The position numbers and the translations under genes were made by a program. Positions 41,808-51,168 of a stretch of DNA of 64,000 nucleotides are shown here, piece after piece. The notes beneath the pieces are model-generated. The model ran no database searches and was not told the DNA's origin. It saw only the letters and a list, made by a program, of their open reading frames with translations. The stretch is from Thermophagus sp052400625 (GTDB lineage Bacteria; Bacteroidota; Bacteroidia; Bacteroidales; Marinilabiliaceae), in NCBI GenBank assembly GCA_052400625.1, contig JBQTGH010000001.1; one strand, given 5' to 3'. The first letter of the stretch is position 1. Each line of letters begins with the position of its first letter.

Positions 41808-44800
41808 ATGCGAAAGATTGAGTTTCTAAGATTTTACATTCTAATGCTTACGTCAGTTTTTACACTGGCTGCCTTTGGTCAACAAGAACGAATGATCAGA
41901 GGTGTGGTTACCGATAAGCTAGGAGAACCACTCCCTGGAGTTACCATAACCATAAAGGGTACCACCACAGGAACCATTACCGATGTAGATGGTAACTATT
42001 CATTTCAAGTGCCTGGGGATGCTGTTTTGGTATTTACCTTTATAGGAATGGAGACCCAGGAAGTTGCTGTCCAAAATCGGACACAAATTAACATCACCAT
42101 GGAAGAGAGTGTGATTGGACTGGATGAGGTGGTAGCAATAGGTTACAGCACCATTACCAAACGAGACCTTACAGGATCGGTAGCCTCGGTGTCAGGAAAA
42201 ACCATATCACAAATGCCGGTTACCAATGTATCTCAGGCTTTGTCTGGTCGTTTGGCCGGAGTACATATAACAACGGCGGATGGCTCTCCCGATGCCGAAA
42301 TGATTGTTCGGGTGAGAGGAGGAGGATCTATCACCGGTGATAACAGTCCACTATATATTGTTGACGGATTTCCTGTCTCAAGTATAAACGATGTTGCACC
42401 TGGAGATATTGAAAGCATTGATGTGTTGAAAGATGCTTCCTCGACAGCCATTTATGGATCTCAGGGAGCTAACGGAGTTGTCATCATCACCACCAAAAGT
42501 GCCAAAGGAGGAAAGACAGATGTTTCGTACAATGGTTTCATTCAAACCAAACGCTTGGCAAGACGACTTGATGTCCTTGATTCATATGAGTATACAATGC
42601 TCAATTATGAATTGGCTGCCATTCGAGGTGAAGACTACTTAAATGGTTTTCAAAATAAATTTGGCGTGTATGATGACCTGGAACTATATAAATATCAAAA
42701 GGGTTCCGACTGGCAGGACGACATGTTTGGGGCTGATGTGATATCTCAACAGCATAATCTGTCCGTAACAGGAGGCAACGAAAAAACCAAATACGCCCTC
42801 AGCAGCACATGGAATTACGATGGCGGCCTTATGGATAACAACGATTACGAACGCTATAACGTCAACTTCAAACTGACCCATAAAATATTGGATAATCTTA
42901 AATTTGATGTTAATGCACGGGTGTCTGATGCCACGATTAATGGTTCGGGAACATCAGGCGGCACCTACAAAGTAAGAACCTCCGAAGCGGTTACTAAAGG
43001 ACCTGTGAACGGCTTGGATGATTTTATTGAAGTGAACCCAAATACTCTTTCGGACGATGAGTATGAACAATGGCTTCGGAGCAATCTAACCCTCTCAGAA
43101 AGGGCTTCACAATATTGGAAGCGCAAATTTCGGAAGAGTTTTTACTTCTCTGGTAGTCTTACCTGGGATATATTGGAAAACTTAACCTACCGAATTGATG
43201 GTGGCTATCGATATGGCTTTGACGAAACCCAAAACTACTGGGGTGAATATACCAGCAATGCTTCCTATGTGGGAGGCGAGCCATTGGTTGACTGGACAAA
43301 GGCGAATGCCCGCAAACTGAGACAGGCACAAACCCTAAACTACAAATTTAAAGTAGGCAGTAATAACCGTTTTAATTTCCTCATTGGACAGGAATTTATT
43401 ACGAATAAAGGAGGTAATTCCTACATCTATGCCACCAATTATAGTGCAGACCTTATGCCGGAACGAATTTTTGCCAATATGGGACTGTCGGATGGTACAA
43501 TAAAGATATCCAGCGCAGTAAATGATGAGGATAACATGGCATCATTTTTCGGCCGATTCGGATACAATTACCGTGATCGTTATTTGCTAACATTGACAGC
43601 AAGAGCGGATGGATCTTCCAAGTTCCCCGAAAAAAATCACTGGGGATTTTTTCCTGCCGCAGCTTTGGCTTGGAGAATATCAGAGGAGCCCTTCATGGAG
43701 GGAATGAGCAGTTGGTTATCACATCTTAAGTTGAGGGTAAGCTACGGAGAAGCCGGGAACAATCGCATTAAAAGCGCAATGTATAAACAGGAATACAGAA
43801 TCAACACCTCCAAAGCTTATGGTATCGGTGACAGATTAACTGGATATTATGAAGCCCGCAACCGGCAATTGGCCAATCCAGACCTCAAGTGGGAGACCAC
43901 CATCACACGAAATGCAGGTTTAGATTTTGGTCTATGGAACGGACGAATGTCTGGAACCGTTGAAGCATATTGGAATTCGGCAGAAGACCTTCTCATAGAA
44001 CGTGAAATCGTAGCGCCTGGTTACGAAACCACCATTGAAAACGTGGGAGAAACCTCCAATAAAGGAATTGAATTCTCTATGGATGCCTTTATATTTGAAC
44101 GTCATGATTTTTCATTGTCAGCCAATTTTAATATTGGATTTTATAGAACAAATGTTGAAAATCTTGCCGAAGGCATCGAAGAGCAATCATATGCTTCGGG
44201 ATGGGCAGGTACCGACCTTAAAGGATATTATGACTATCGCGTAAGGGTTGGTGAACCCGTCGGTTTAATTTATGGCTGGGTGACAGACGGTTATTATACA
44301 ACTAACGATTTTGAAAGTTACGACGAAGCCACCGGACAATACATTCTCAAAGAAGGAATCCCAACAACAGGACTCTATGGAGGAGCCATAGGTATTCGTC
44401 CCGGAACACTGAAACTAAAAGATATGCAATCACCGGGAGAAGAAGGATATGGCGTTATCGATGATAATGACCGAACCATTATTGGAGACACCAATCCTGA
44501 CTTTTACGGAGGTTTTGGGTTAAATGCCACTTACAAAGGTATTGACTTATCTGTTCTGTTCAACTTTGTTTACGGGAATGATATTTACAATGCCAATAAA
44601 TTAGCATCGACCCAACAGTATCGCACTAATTATCCCAACATGTTAGATATGATGCATGTCGATAATAGATATACCTACCTTGACCGAAATACTGGTGAAA
44701 TAGTAACCGACCTGGAAACCCTACGACAAATGAATGAAGGAGAAAATGCCAAAGCATTGTGGTCACCATTCACTTTTGGAAATTCCACAACATTGCCTCA

Positions 44801-45077
44801 TTCATGGGCCATTGAAGATGGATCATTTCTTCGCCTTCAAAACATTACATTAGGTTACACCCTTCCACAACGAATAAGTTCATTAATTGCATGCAAGCAA
44901 TTTAGAGTGTTTGGAACTATTAACAATGCATGGCTCTGGACCAATTATACGGGTTATGACCCGGAAGTCAATTCTCCAGTACGCAGTTCTTCTACTTCCG
45001 GACTTACACCGGGGGTTGATTATTCATCCTATCCCAAAAGTCTGTCTTGGACCTTTGGTGTGAATATTAAATTTTAA
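41808..45077 (+). CDS. SusC-like TonB-dependent receptor (PUL 1)
   Basis: A 1,089-residue outer-membrane receptor. After a signal peptide (to about residue 24) comes a carboxypeptidase-D-like CarboxypepD_reg domain (GVVTDKLGEPLPGVTITIKGT), then a plug with LYIVDGFPVSSINDVAPGDIESIDVLKDASSTAIYGSQGANGVV-type sequence and the long barrel ending in LSWTFGVNIKF. No STN domain, so it is not anti-sigma coupled. It imports glycan fragments with the SusD-like protein 84 bp downstream. Confidence 0.93.
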   Translation: MRKIEFLRFYILMLTSVFTLAAFGQQERMIRGVVTDKLGEPLPGVTITIKGTTTGTITDVDGNYSFQVPGDAVLVFTFIGMETQEVAVQNRTQINITMEESVIGLDEVVAIGYSTITKRDLTGSVASVSGKTISQMPVTNVSQALSGRLAGVHITTADGSPDAEMIVRVRGGGSITGDNSPLYIVDGFPVSSINDVAPGDIESIDVLKDASSTAIYGSQGANGVVIITTKSAKGGKTDVSYNGFIQTKRLARRLDVLDSYEYTMLNYELAAIRGEDYLNGFQNKFGVYDDLELYKYQKGSDWQDDMFGADVISQQHNLSVTGGNEKTKYALSSTWNYDGGLMDNNDYERYNVNFKLTHKILDNLKFDVNARVSDATINGSGTSGGTYKVRTSEAVTKGPVNGLDDFIEVNPNTLSDDEYEQWLRSNLTLSERASQYWKRKFRKSFYFSGSLTWDILENLTYRIDGGYRYGFDETQNYWGEYTSNASYVGGEPLVDWTKANARKLRQAQTLNYKFKVGSNNRFNFLIGQEFITNKGGNSYIYATNYSADLMPERIFANMGLSDGTIKISSAVNDEDNMASFFGRFGYNYRDRYLLTLTARADGSSKFPEKNHWGFFPAAALAWRISEEPFMEGMSSWLSHLKLRVSYGEAGNNRIKSAMYKQEYRINTSKAYGIGDRLTGYYEARNRQLANPDLKWETTITRNAGLDFGLWNGRMSGTVEAYWNSAEDLLIEREIVAPGYETTIENVGETSNKGIEFSMDAFIFERHDFSLSANFNIGFYRTNVENLAEGIEEQSYASGWAGTDLKGYYDYRVRVGEPVGLIYGWVTDGYYTTNDFESYDEATGQYILKEGIPTTGLYGGAIGIRPGTLKLKDMQSPGEEGYGVIDDNDRTIIGDTNPDFYGGFGLNATYKGIDLSVLFNFVYGNDIYNANKLASTQQYRTNYPNMLDMMHVDNRYTYLDRNTGEIVTDLETLRQMNEGENAKALWSPFTFGNSTTLPHSWAIEDGSFLRLQNITLGYTLPQRISSLIACKQFRVFGTINNAWLWTNYTGYDPEVNSPVRSSSTSGLTPGVDYSSYPKSLSWTFGVNIKF

Positions 45078-45160
45078 ATACCAAGGAAATAGGTTTGATT
45101 AGAAATTGTGTGCATTATGCTTATAATAGTTTTATAGTAACAATCTTAAAAGTGTAAATC

Positions 45161-47113
45161 ATGAAAAAATATAATATACTTCTGTTTTGCCTTCTTTTGC
45201 TTTCATCATCCTGTGAGGATAAGCTAAATGTGAATTCTCCCTCATCATTTGATTCTGACTACATTTTCTCTAATAAGACAGATGCCAAAAAGGCATTATT
45301 GGGGGTTTATTCCTTGTTTGCTCAGGATCCATACACCTCCCGCATGTCAACGGTTTGGATGCAAAACACAGATGTAGAAGCGATGCAACCCGGCGCAAAT
45401 CCGGATGGCTCCAGACGTGATGTATGGTCTCTTCAAGGGGGATTACTAACCGGTTTTAAAGATATTTATTCTGCATGGCAAAACAACTATCTGGCCATCG
45501 ACCGGGCAAACCAGTGCATCGAGGGGATTAAAAAAAGCAACATAAATGAAGATCCCGACATGAAGATGTTGTTAGGTGAGGCCTACTGCCTTAGAGCTTA
45601 CCGTTATTTTCTTTTGTGTAATTTTTGGGGCGATGTTCCTTATTTTACTGAGGCAGCCAAAGCTGGCATGCAGCTCGATGTACCTAAAACTGACAAAAAT
45701 ATTATTTATTCCGGTTGCATTCAGGATTTGGTCAACTGCGAAGAAGATATGTATTTTGCAGATGAATACTCAGATGGTATCGAGAGAATGAACAGAGAAT
45801 TTGCAATGGGTATGATTGCCAGGCTTGCCTTATTTCGTGCTGGTTTTGGCATGACAAAAGAAGGCGTCATGAAAAGGGCCGATGACTATCTCGACGTCGC
45901 TGGAAACGATTCACTGGCGGTAACTTACACCGACATGAACGGGACGGTAAAAACAGCTCGTACCTATAAAGAGTATTACCAGTTAGCAGCAGATTACTGC
46001 AAGAAACTTATAGCACTAAAAGACAGAGAATTAAATCCTGATTTTGAGACTATATTTAAAAATCAGTCCACATTCAAGAAGCCTGTCAATGATGATGTAC
46101 TCTACGAAGTTGCTTTTCTGGCTGCCAATGGTGGTGATGTAGGTTGGTGCATTGGAACCGTTGTTAACTCCAGCTCAAAAGGAACAACAACCATTCAGGT
46201 CAACCTTACTCCTACCTACTACTTTTCCTTTGACGACCAGGATAAGCGCCGTGATGTCACTGTTTCAAAGATCTACTACCAGGATGATAACGATCAATAT
46301 GTATCCTCCATTACCTCTCTGGCTATCGGAAAATGGAATCGATTAGACCTCACCAATGATCCGGGGGCATCTTCATCCAAAGGAACGGGTATTAACTGGC
46401 CTCTGATGCGCTATTCTGATGTATTATTAATGTTGGCAGAAGCTGAGAATGAATTGAATGATGGTCCTAATGCCACCGCCAGAGAAGCATTAGCTAGAGT
46501 GAGAAGACGTGCATTTGATCAAGAACATCATGCAACAAAAGTTGAAAACTACATCAGCCAACTCAATTCAAAAGAAGAATTCTTTGATGCTATTGTTGAT
46601 GAGCGGGCATGGGAATTTGGCGGAGAATGCTTACGCAAATTCGACTTGGTGCGATGGAATATTTACGGTAAGAAGATTGTGGAAACCAGGAAAGCACTGG
46701 ACAATATTGGCAAAGCTTCCTTGGATATTGACGTCTCAAATCCCGAAGTAACCCAATATATCAATTTTGCTGATTATTTATATTATCAAAAAAGCAACGG
46801 GATTGTTAATTTTCTGAATACTAAATACGACCCCGATGAAATTCCTGAGAATATAGTAGATGTGGCAGAATTGGAAGAAGAGGGAAATGAAAATGCTTTT
46901 GCTCGTCAAGGTTGGGCAAGAAGCCTTTATAGAGTTGATCAAGAGAAGGGAATTTCGGAAAGTGCTAGTTATACTATTCGTTGTTGGAGAGGCTACACTG
47001 ATGACACCGGGCTATCGGCAGTTCCGTATCTGTTGCCAATTTCCGCTACAACAGTAGGAAACAGTCAATATTTAAATAACGAAGGATATGGTCATGTATT
47101 TACCGTCAACTAA
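45161..47113 (+). CDS. SusD/RagB-like outer-membrane lipoprotein (PUL 1)
   Basis: A 650-residue lipoprotein with lipobox Cys near residue 18 (SSSCED). SusD features are TPR-like helices, the LLGEAYCLRAYRYFLLCNFWGDVPYF segment and the C-terminal MLAEAENELND and RAWEFGGECLRKFDLVRW motifs. It sits on the SusC barrel and captures the glycan. Confidence 0.92.
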   Translation: MKKYNILLFCLLLLSSSCEDKLNVNSPSSFDSDYIFSNKTDAKKALLGVYSLFAQDPYTSRMSTVWMQNTDVEAMQPGANPDGSRRDVWSLQGGLLTGFKDIYSAWQNNYLAIDRANQCIEGIKKSNINEDPDMKMLLGEAYCLRAYRYFLLCNFWGDVPYFTEAAKAGMQLDVPKTDKNIIYSGCIQDLVNCEEDMYFADEYSDGIERMNREFAMGMIARLALFRAGFGMTKEGVMKRADDYLDVAGNDSLAVTYTDMNGTVKTARTYKEYYQLAADYCKKLIALKDRELNPDFETIFKNQSTFKKPVNDDVLYEVAFLAANGGDVGWCIGTVVNSSSKGTTTIQVNLTPTYYFSFDDQDKRRDVTVSKIYYQDDNDQYVSSITSLAIGKWNRLDLTNDPGASSSKGTGINWPLMRYSDVLLMLAEAENELNDGPNATAREALARVRRRAFDQEHHATKVENYISQLNSKEEFFDAIVDERAWEFGGECLRKFDLVRWNIYGKKIVETRKALDNIGKASLDIDVSNPEVTQYINFADYLYYQKSNGIVNFLNTKYDPDEIPENIVDVAELEEEGNENAFARQGWARSLYRVDQEKGISESASYTIRCWRGYTDDTGLSAVPYLLPISATTVGNSQYLNNEGYGHVFTVN

Positions 47114-47229
47114 ATACATTAAAAGGGTTTAAAAATCATTTTTTACATTTTGATTTATTGATCCTTTATTTAAACATTATTTAGATTTATGTTTTTTCTT
47201 TTCGGTTGTAAATTAAAAATCAAAAAATC

Positions 47230-48864
47230 ATGAAAAATAAACCCCTAAATACCCGAAATCTTAAACCCCAAATCAGTATACCAAAACTTTTTTATGCATT
47301 GTTATTGGTTTTCTTTGGGACATTCAACAGTTGCGATGACGATGACAATTTGGGTATTCCCGATCGATTATTTAGACCTATAATTCAAAATGTCACAACA
47401 GGTGGTAACTGGATTAGAGCAGAATGGGAAAAGTATAAAAACGTTGAATATTTTCAGCTTGAACTCTCTGTCGATTCTTTCGAGTCGATCTCGGTGGATG
47501 CAGTTACAGACACCAACTTTTATAAATTTGAAAATTTGGAATATGACACCAAGTATTTTCTAAGAATAAAAGCAGTAGGAGAATCACTGGAATCAGAATA
47601 TTTTGTACATGAAACCATTTACACTTCTGATTTTCCCACAAAGTTAGATCCGGTAAACAAAGTCATAGATAATAAAGCATTGGTATCATGGACTGAAGTT
47701 TCATATGACAGTTTGGTAGTGTCTCGAAATGATACTATAGTTACCCGTGTAGTGTTAACAGAACCTCAAAAAGATCAGAAAGAAGTTGTAATTGACGGTC
47801 TAACCGAGGAAACTGACTACATCGTAAAAGCTTATTATCAGGGTAATTATATGGGCAAGCAAGCCTTTTCAACAGTGGCATCCCCAGTCTATGAAGGAGA
47901 TGTAGTAGATCTTAGGGAATATGATGACGAAAGCGCATATTCCTTGTTAACTCAGGATTTCTTTGATCAGATGGCAAGTGAATATCCCGAAGGGGTAACC
48001 ATCATTTTAAATGGAGGAACTGAATATGAGCTTACCGGTGCGCGTCTTTCTTCTTCCATTACTTTAACAGGTGGTTTAAGCCTTGAAGGAAACGCAATCA
48101 TCCGCGTCAATGGCAATTTTGATTTTCCAAGTGATGGAGCAGACAATATTTCCAAATTCTCATTTTCTAATATTACGTTCACCGATCATCCTGCTAAGTA
48201 TCGTGATTTTGGATCTACTTATGTCTTTAATTTTGGAAAATCCGGACATGTAGATTCACTTCTTTTCAACAATTGTGAAATACGCTATAAAAGAGGGGTC
48301 ATTCGAGTTAAAACAGCTGCAACTATCGGAACCCTCATCATGAACAATTGCTTAGTGGATTCCATTGGTGGTTATGGCGTTATAAACCTGGATAATGGCA
48401 ATGCCGGTGCTGATAATATAATTCTCACCAATTCTACATTTACGCATGTAGAGGGGTACATCGTTCGTGCTTCAAAAACCAACTTGCAACCATTATCCCT
48501 TACGGTAGAAAATGTAACAACTTGTTTCGCCCCTAACGGAGGAAAATACTTTTTCGATCTGGATAAAAAAACATTTGAAGATGGTATAACGATCAAAAAC
48601 TGTCTATTGGGGAAAGCTTGGGGGGATGAAGTTACAGTTCGTGGATTGAGAAGCAATGCATCTCTAATATCCCTATCACAAAACTATAAAACCAGTGATC
48701 TGGTCTGGGAAACCAATGAGGAGACTTTTACCGAACTTTATCCCATCGAAGCCTCGGACTTGGGAGGCGATATTTATTCTGTTTTCGCCGATCCCGACAA
48801 CAACGATTATACATTGATTAATAACACGGTAAAAAACAGAGCCGGCGACCCAAGATGGTGGTAA
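47230..48864 (+). CDS. Surface lipoprotein with FN3 and beta-helix domains (DUF4957/DUF5123-type)
   Basis: A 544-residue lipoprotein (lipobox FNSC near residue 36). Two fibronectin-III-like domains at residues ~50–220 are followed by a right-handed beta-helix region (~230–530) with repeated ITLTG, NITF, NNCLVDS and LTNSTFTHVEG strands. Such proteins occur in pectin PULs of Bacteroidota and are thought to bind glycan at the cell surface. No lyase active site was seen. Confidence 0.75.
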   Translation: MKNKPLNTRNLKPQISIPKLFYALLLVFFGTFNSCDDDDNLGIPDRLFRPIIQNVTTGGNWIRAEWEKYKNVEYFQLELSVDSFESISVDAVTDTNFYKFENLEYDTKYFLRIKAVGESLESEYFVHETIYTSDFPTKLDPVNKVIDNKALVSWTEVSYDSLVVSRNDTIVTRVVLTEPQKDQKEVVIDGLTEETDYIVKAYYQGNYMGKQAFSTVASPVYEGDVVDLREYDDESAYSLLTQDFFDQMASEYPEGVTIILNGGTEYELTGARLSSSITLTGGLSLEGNAIIRVNGNFDFPSDGADNISKFSFSNITFTDHPAKYRDFGSTYVFNFGKSGHVDSLLFNNCEIRYKRGVIRVKTAATIGTLIMNNCLVDSIGGYGVINLDNGNAGADNIILTNSTFTHVEGYIVRASKTNLQPLSLTVENVTTCFAPNGGKYFFDLDKKTFEDGITIKNCLLGKAWGDEVTVRGLRSNASLISLSQNYKTSDLVWETNEETFTELYPIEASDLGGDIYSVFADPDNNDYTLINNTVKNRAGDPRWW

Positions 48865-49105
48865 TCTCTTCCTTAATAAAAAGGAAAAATATAGAGATTA
48901 TCATTCGGTTCTGTATTACTAACTTTTATGGTGTTTCAATTAAAACCACAAGAACTAAGGTTTAGAAAGAGATGCCAAATATGAAGTAAATAGTTCAATG
49001 TTAATTTGCAAGAATCAAAAGGAATTGTTTCCAATTCCTTTTGATTCAATCTTTATAACCGGATTTCGATTAACCAATACCTAGTACACCTTAAATCCTT
49101 TTACT
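48865..49105. other. Intergenic region with a perfect 16-bp hairpin
   Basis: GAATCAAAAGGAATTG (49,012–49,027) is perfectly inverted at 49,032–49,047 around TTTC. No T tract follows. It may be an mRNA stabiliser or a processing site between the lipoprotein and pectate lyase genes. Confidence 0.6.
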
Positions 49106-50851
49106 ATGAAACATTTATTATTCTTAATATCAGTTTTTTTTCTTTTCAGTTGTCAAAGTGAGGAAAAAGATATCTTGGAAGACAATCCTGACAATACAAT
49201 AAACATAACTTTTACGGCAGGAGATAAATTGGTAGTTGATTTGAAGCAATTTGTACCTCCGGTAAAGGGAAAAGTGACTAGTGACTCTGATTTATCTAAG
49301 GTAAAATTAATCCGCACAAATGGTGGCAATCCTTCTCTTATTAAGGAGTTCACCAATTTCGAAAATAGTAAAGAATTCGTTTTTGACGAAACGATAGAAA
49401 TGAATGCAACCACCTCAGAAATAAAAGTTGAGGTAATTGATGTCAATGGCAACAGCTCATCTGAAAAACTAAAAATCATCGATATTGAATCGTTAAATTT
49501 CAGCCCGTCCCCAGTAGGTGTTACCAAAGCATTTCCAGATGCGGAAGGACATGGCTGCTATACTTCTGGTGGTCGTGGGGGTAGAGTATATCATGTTACC
49601 ACTTTGGAGGATTACGATAGTGAAGGTTCCCTGAGATGGGCCTTAAATCAGGAGGGGCCCCGCACGATTGTTTTTGAAGTTTCAGGAACCATTCAACTAT
49701 TGGAAAATTTAAAAATTAAAAACGGTGATGTTACCATTGCAGGTCAGACCGCACCGGGAGATGGCATTTGTCTGAGAAATTATCCGGTTACAGTGGATGC
49801 CGATAATGTTATTATTCGTTTCCTCAGATTTAGAATGGGAGACACCGAACGTCAGGAAGGAGATGCCTTAGGGGGGCGTTATCATAAAAACATCATTATC
49901 GACCATTGTTCGATGAGTTGGTCAACTGACGAATGTGCCTCTTTTTACCAAAATGAGAATTTCACAATGCAGTGGTGTATCATATCCGAAAGTTTACGAA
50001 ATTCTGTACATTTTAAAGGATCTCATGGCTTCGGAGGTATTTGGGGAGGGAAAAAGGCTTCTTTCCATCACAACTTAATGGCACACCATGACAGTCGCAA
50101 CCCCAGGTTGGGTGAAACCAACGGCGATGCCTTCGCTTTTACCGACTTGGTAGATCTGCGAAATAATGTTATTTACAACTGGCATGGTAACAGCTGCTAT
50201 GGTGGTGAAGCAATGAATGTCAATATTGTAAACTGCTATTATAAACCAGGTCCTGCAACTACAAAACCATCTAGAATTATTGCAATTGATAAGGAAACAG
50301 AAGAGGGATTTCCAACTACCGGAGTCTGGGGTAAATTCTATATTGACGGGAATTACATGGCTGGCTCAACGCTTGCCACAAATGACAACTGGACTTATGG
50401 TGTTTATAACCAATTCCATAGTAAGTACGGCACCATTTCGGAAACCGAGAAAAATAATATGCGTCTCGATTCACCTTTAGATCCAGGTCCAGTTACCACA
50501 CATTCGGCTCAAGAAGCCTATGAATTGGTCTTAGCTAAGGCAGGCGCTTCTATATCGCGCGATACAGTTGATGCTCGTATTGTCCATGATGTTAAAACAG
50601 GAACTGCGACCTTTATGACAGGTGGAAATGGAAGCATTAATGGAATAATTGACACTCAGTCGCATGTTGGAGGATGGCCTGAACTTAAATCTGTTCCACC
50701 ACCTACAGACAGCGATCGGGATGGAATCCCTGATGAATGGGAGCTAGCCAACGGCTTGGATCCAATGCTCATTTCTGATGGTTGGGAGTACGACTTAAGT
50801 GAAAATTATACAAATTTAGAAGTTTATTTGAATGAGCTGGTACAGTTGTAA
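49106..50851 (+). CDS. Pectate lyase (PL1 family), lipoprotein
   Basis: A 581-residue enzyme with a lipobox (FLFSC, Cys near residue 16), a beta-rich linker and a PL1 beta-helix (residues ~145–500). Motifs are AFPDAEGHGCYTSGGRGGRVYHVT, VTIAGQTAPGDGI, VIIRFLRFRMGD and IIIDHCSMSWSTDE, with the RNPRLGE basic segment near the active site. The end has a thrombospondin type-3-like calcium repeat (DSDRDGIPDEWELANGLDP). It cuts polygalacturonate by beta-elimination. It ends PUL 1, with a terminator after it. Confidence 0.88.
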   Translation: MKHLLFLISVFFLFSCQSEEKDILEDNPDNTINITFTAGDKLVVDLKQFVPPVKGKVTSDSDLSKVKLIRTNGGNPSLIKEFTNFENSKEFVFDETIEMNATTSEIKVEVIDVNGNSSSEKLKIIDIESLNFSPSPVGVTKAFPDAEGHGCYTSGGRGGRVYHVTTLEDYDSEGSLRWALNQEGPRTIVFEVSGTIQLLENLKIKNGDVTIAGQTAPGDGICLRNYPVTVDADNVIIRFLRFRMGDTERQEGDALGGRYHKNIIIDHCSMSWSTDECASFYQNENFTMQWCIISESLRNSVHFKGSHGFGGIWGGKKASFHHNLMAHHDSRNPRLGETNGDAFAFTDLVDLRNNVIYNWHGNSCYGGEAMNVNIVNCYYKPGPATTKPSRIIAIDKETEEGFPTTGVWGKFYIDGNYMAGSTLATNDNWTYGVYNQFHSKYGTISETEKNNMRLDSPLDPGPVTTHSAQEAYELVLAKAGASISRDTVDARIVHDVKTGTATFMTGGNGSINGIIDTQSHVGGWPELKSVPPPTDSDRDGIPDEWELANGLDPMLISDGWEYDLSENYTNLEVYLNELVQL

Positions 50852-50973
50852 AATCCCCAGTTAAGACTCAAAATGGTATTTGAAAATGACTAAATAAAAA
50901 TAAAAGTCATAGATGCTCTGATATTTCATTATTATCTAAATTTAGTTTCCCATTCTCAAAAATAATCTTCAAA

Positions 50974-51010
50974 AGAGGCTGCCTTTTTGGACAGCCTCTT
51001 TTTTTTTTCA
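50974..51010 (+). terminator. Terminator after pectate lyase
   Basis: AGAGGCTG (50,974–50,981) pairs with CAGCCTCT (50,992–50,999), followed by about ten T. It closes PUL 1. Confidence 0.85.
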
Positions 51011-51089
51011 ACAAAAAAGTGACGAACCTTACGAAATGCTAAAAAAATTTGCGGTGCATACATCATCCAACATCATATATATTTATCAT

Positions 51090-51130
51090 GCAAAAAAGAG
51101 CAAGGGCTGCCCTCTCTTAGGAACAGCCCA
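51090..51130 (-). terminator. Terminator after GH115 gene
   Basis: GGGCTG (51,104–51,109) and CAGCCC (51,124–51,129) form a stem that, on the minus strand, is followed by TTGCTCTTTTTTG. It ends leftward transcripts of the GH115 gene. Confidence 0.6.
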
Positions 51131-51168
51131 ACATTTATTCAATTGTTAAAATTCTACTTGAGAAAGCA

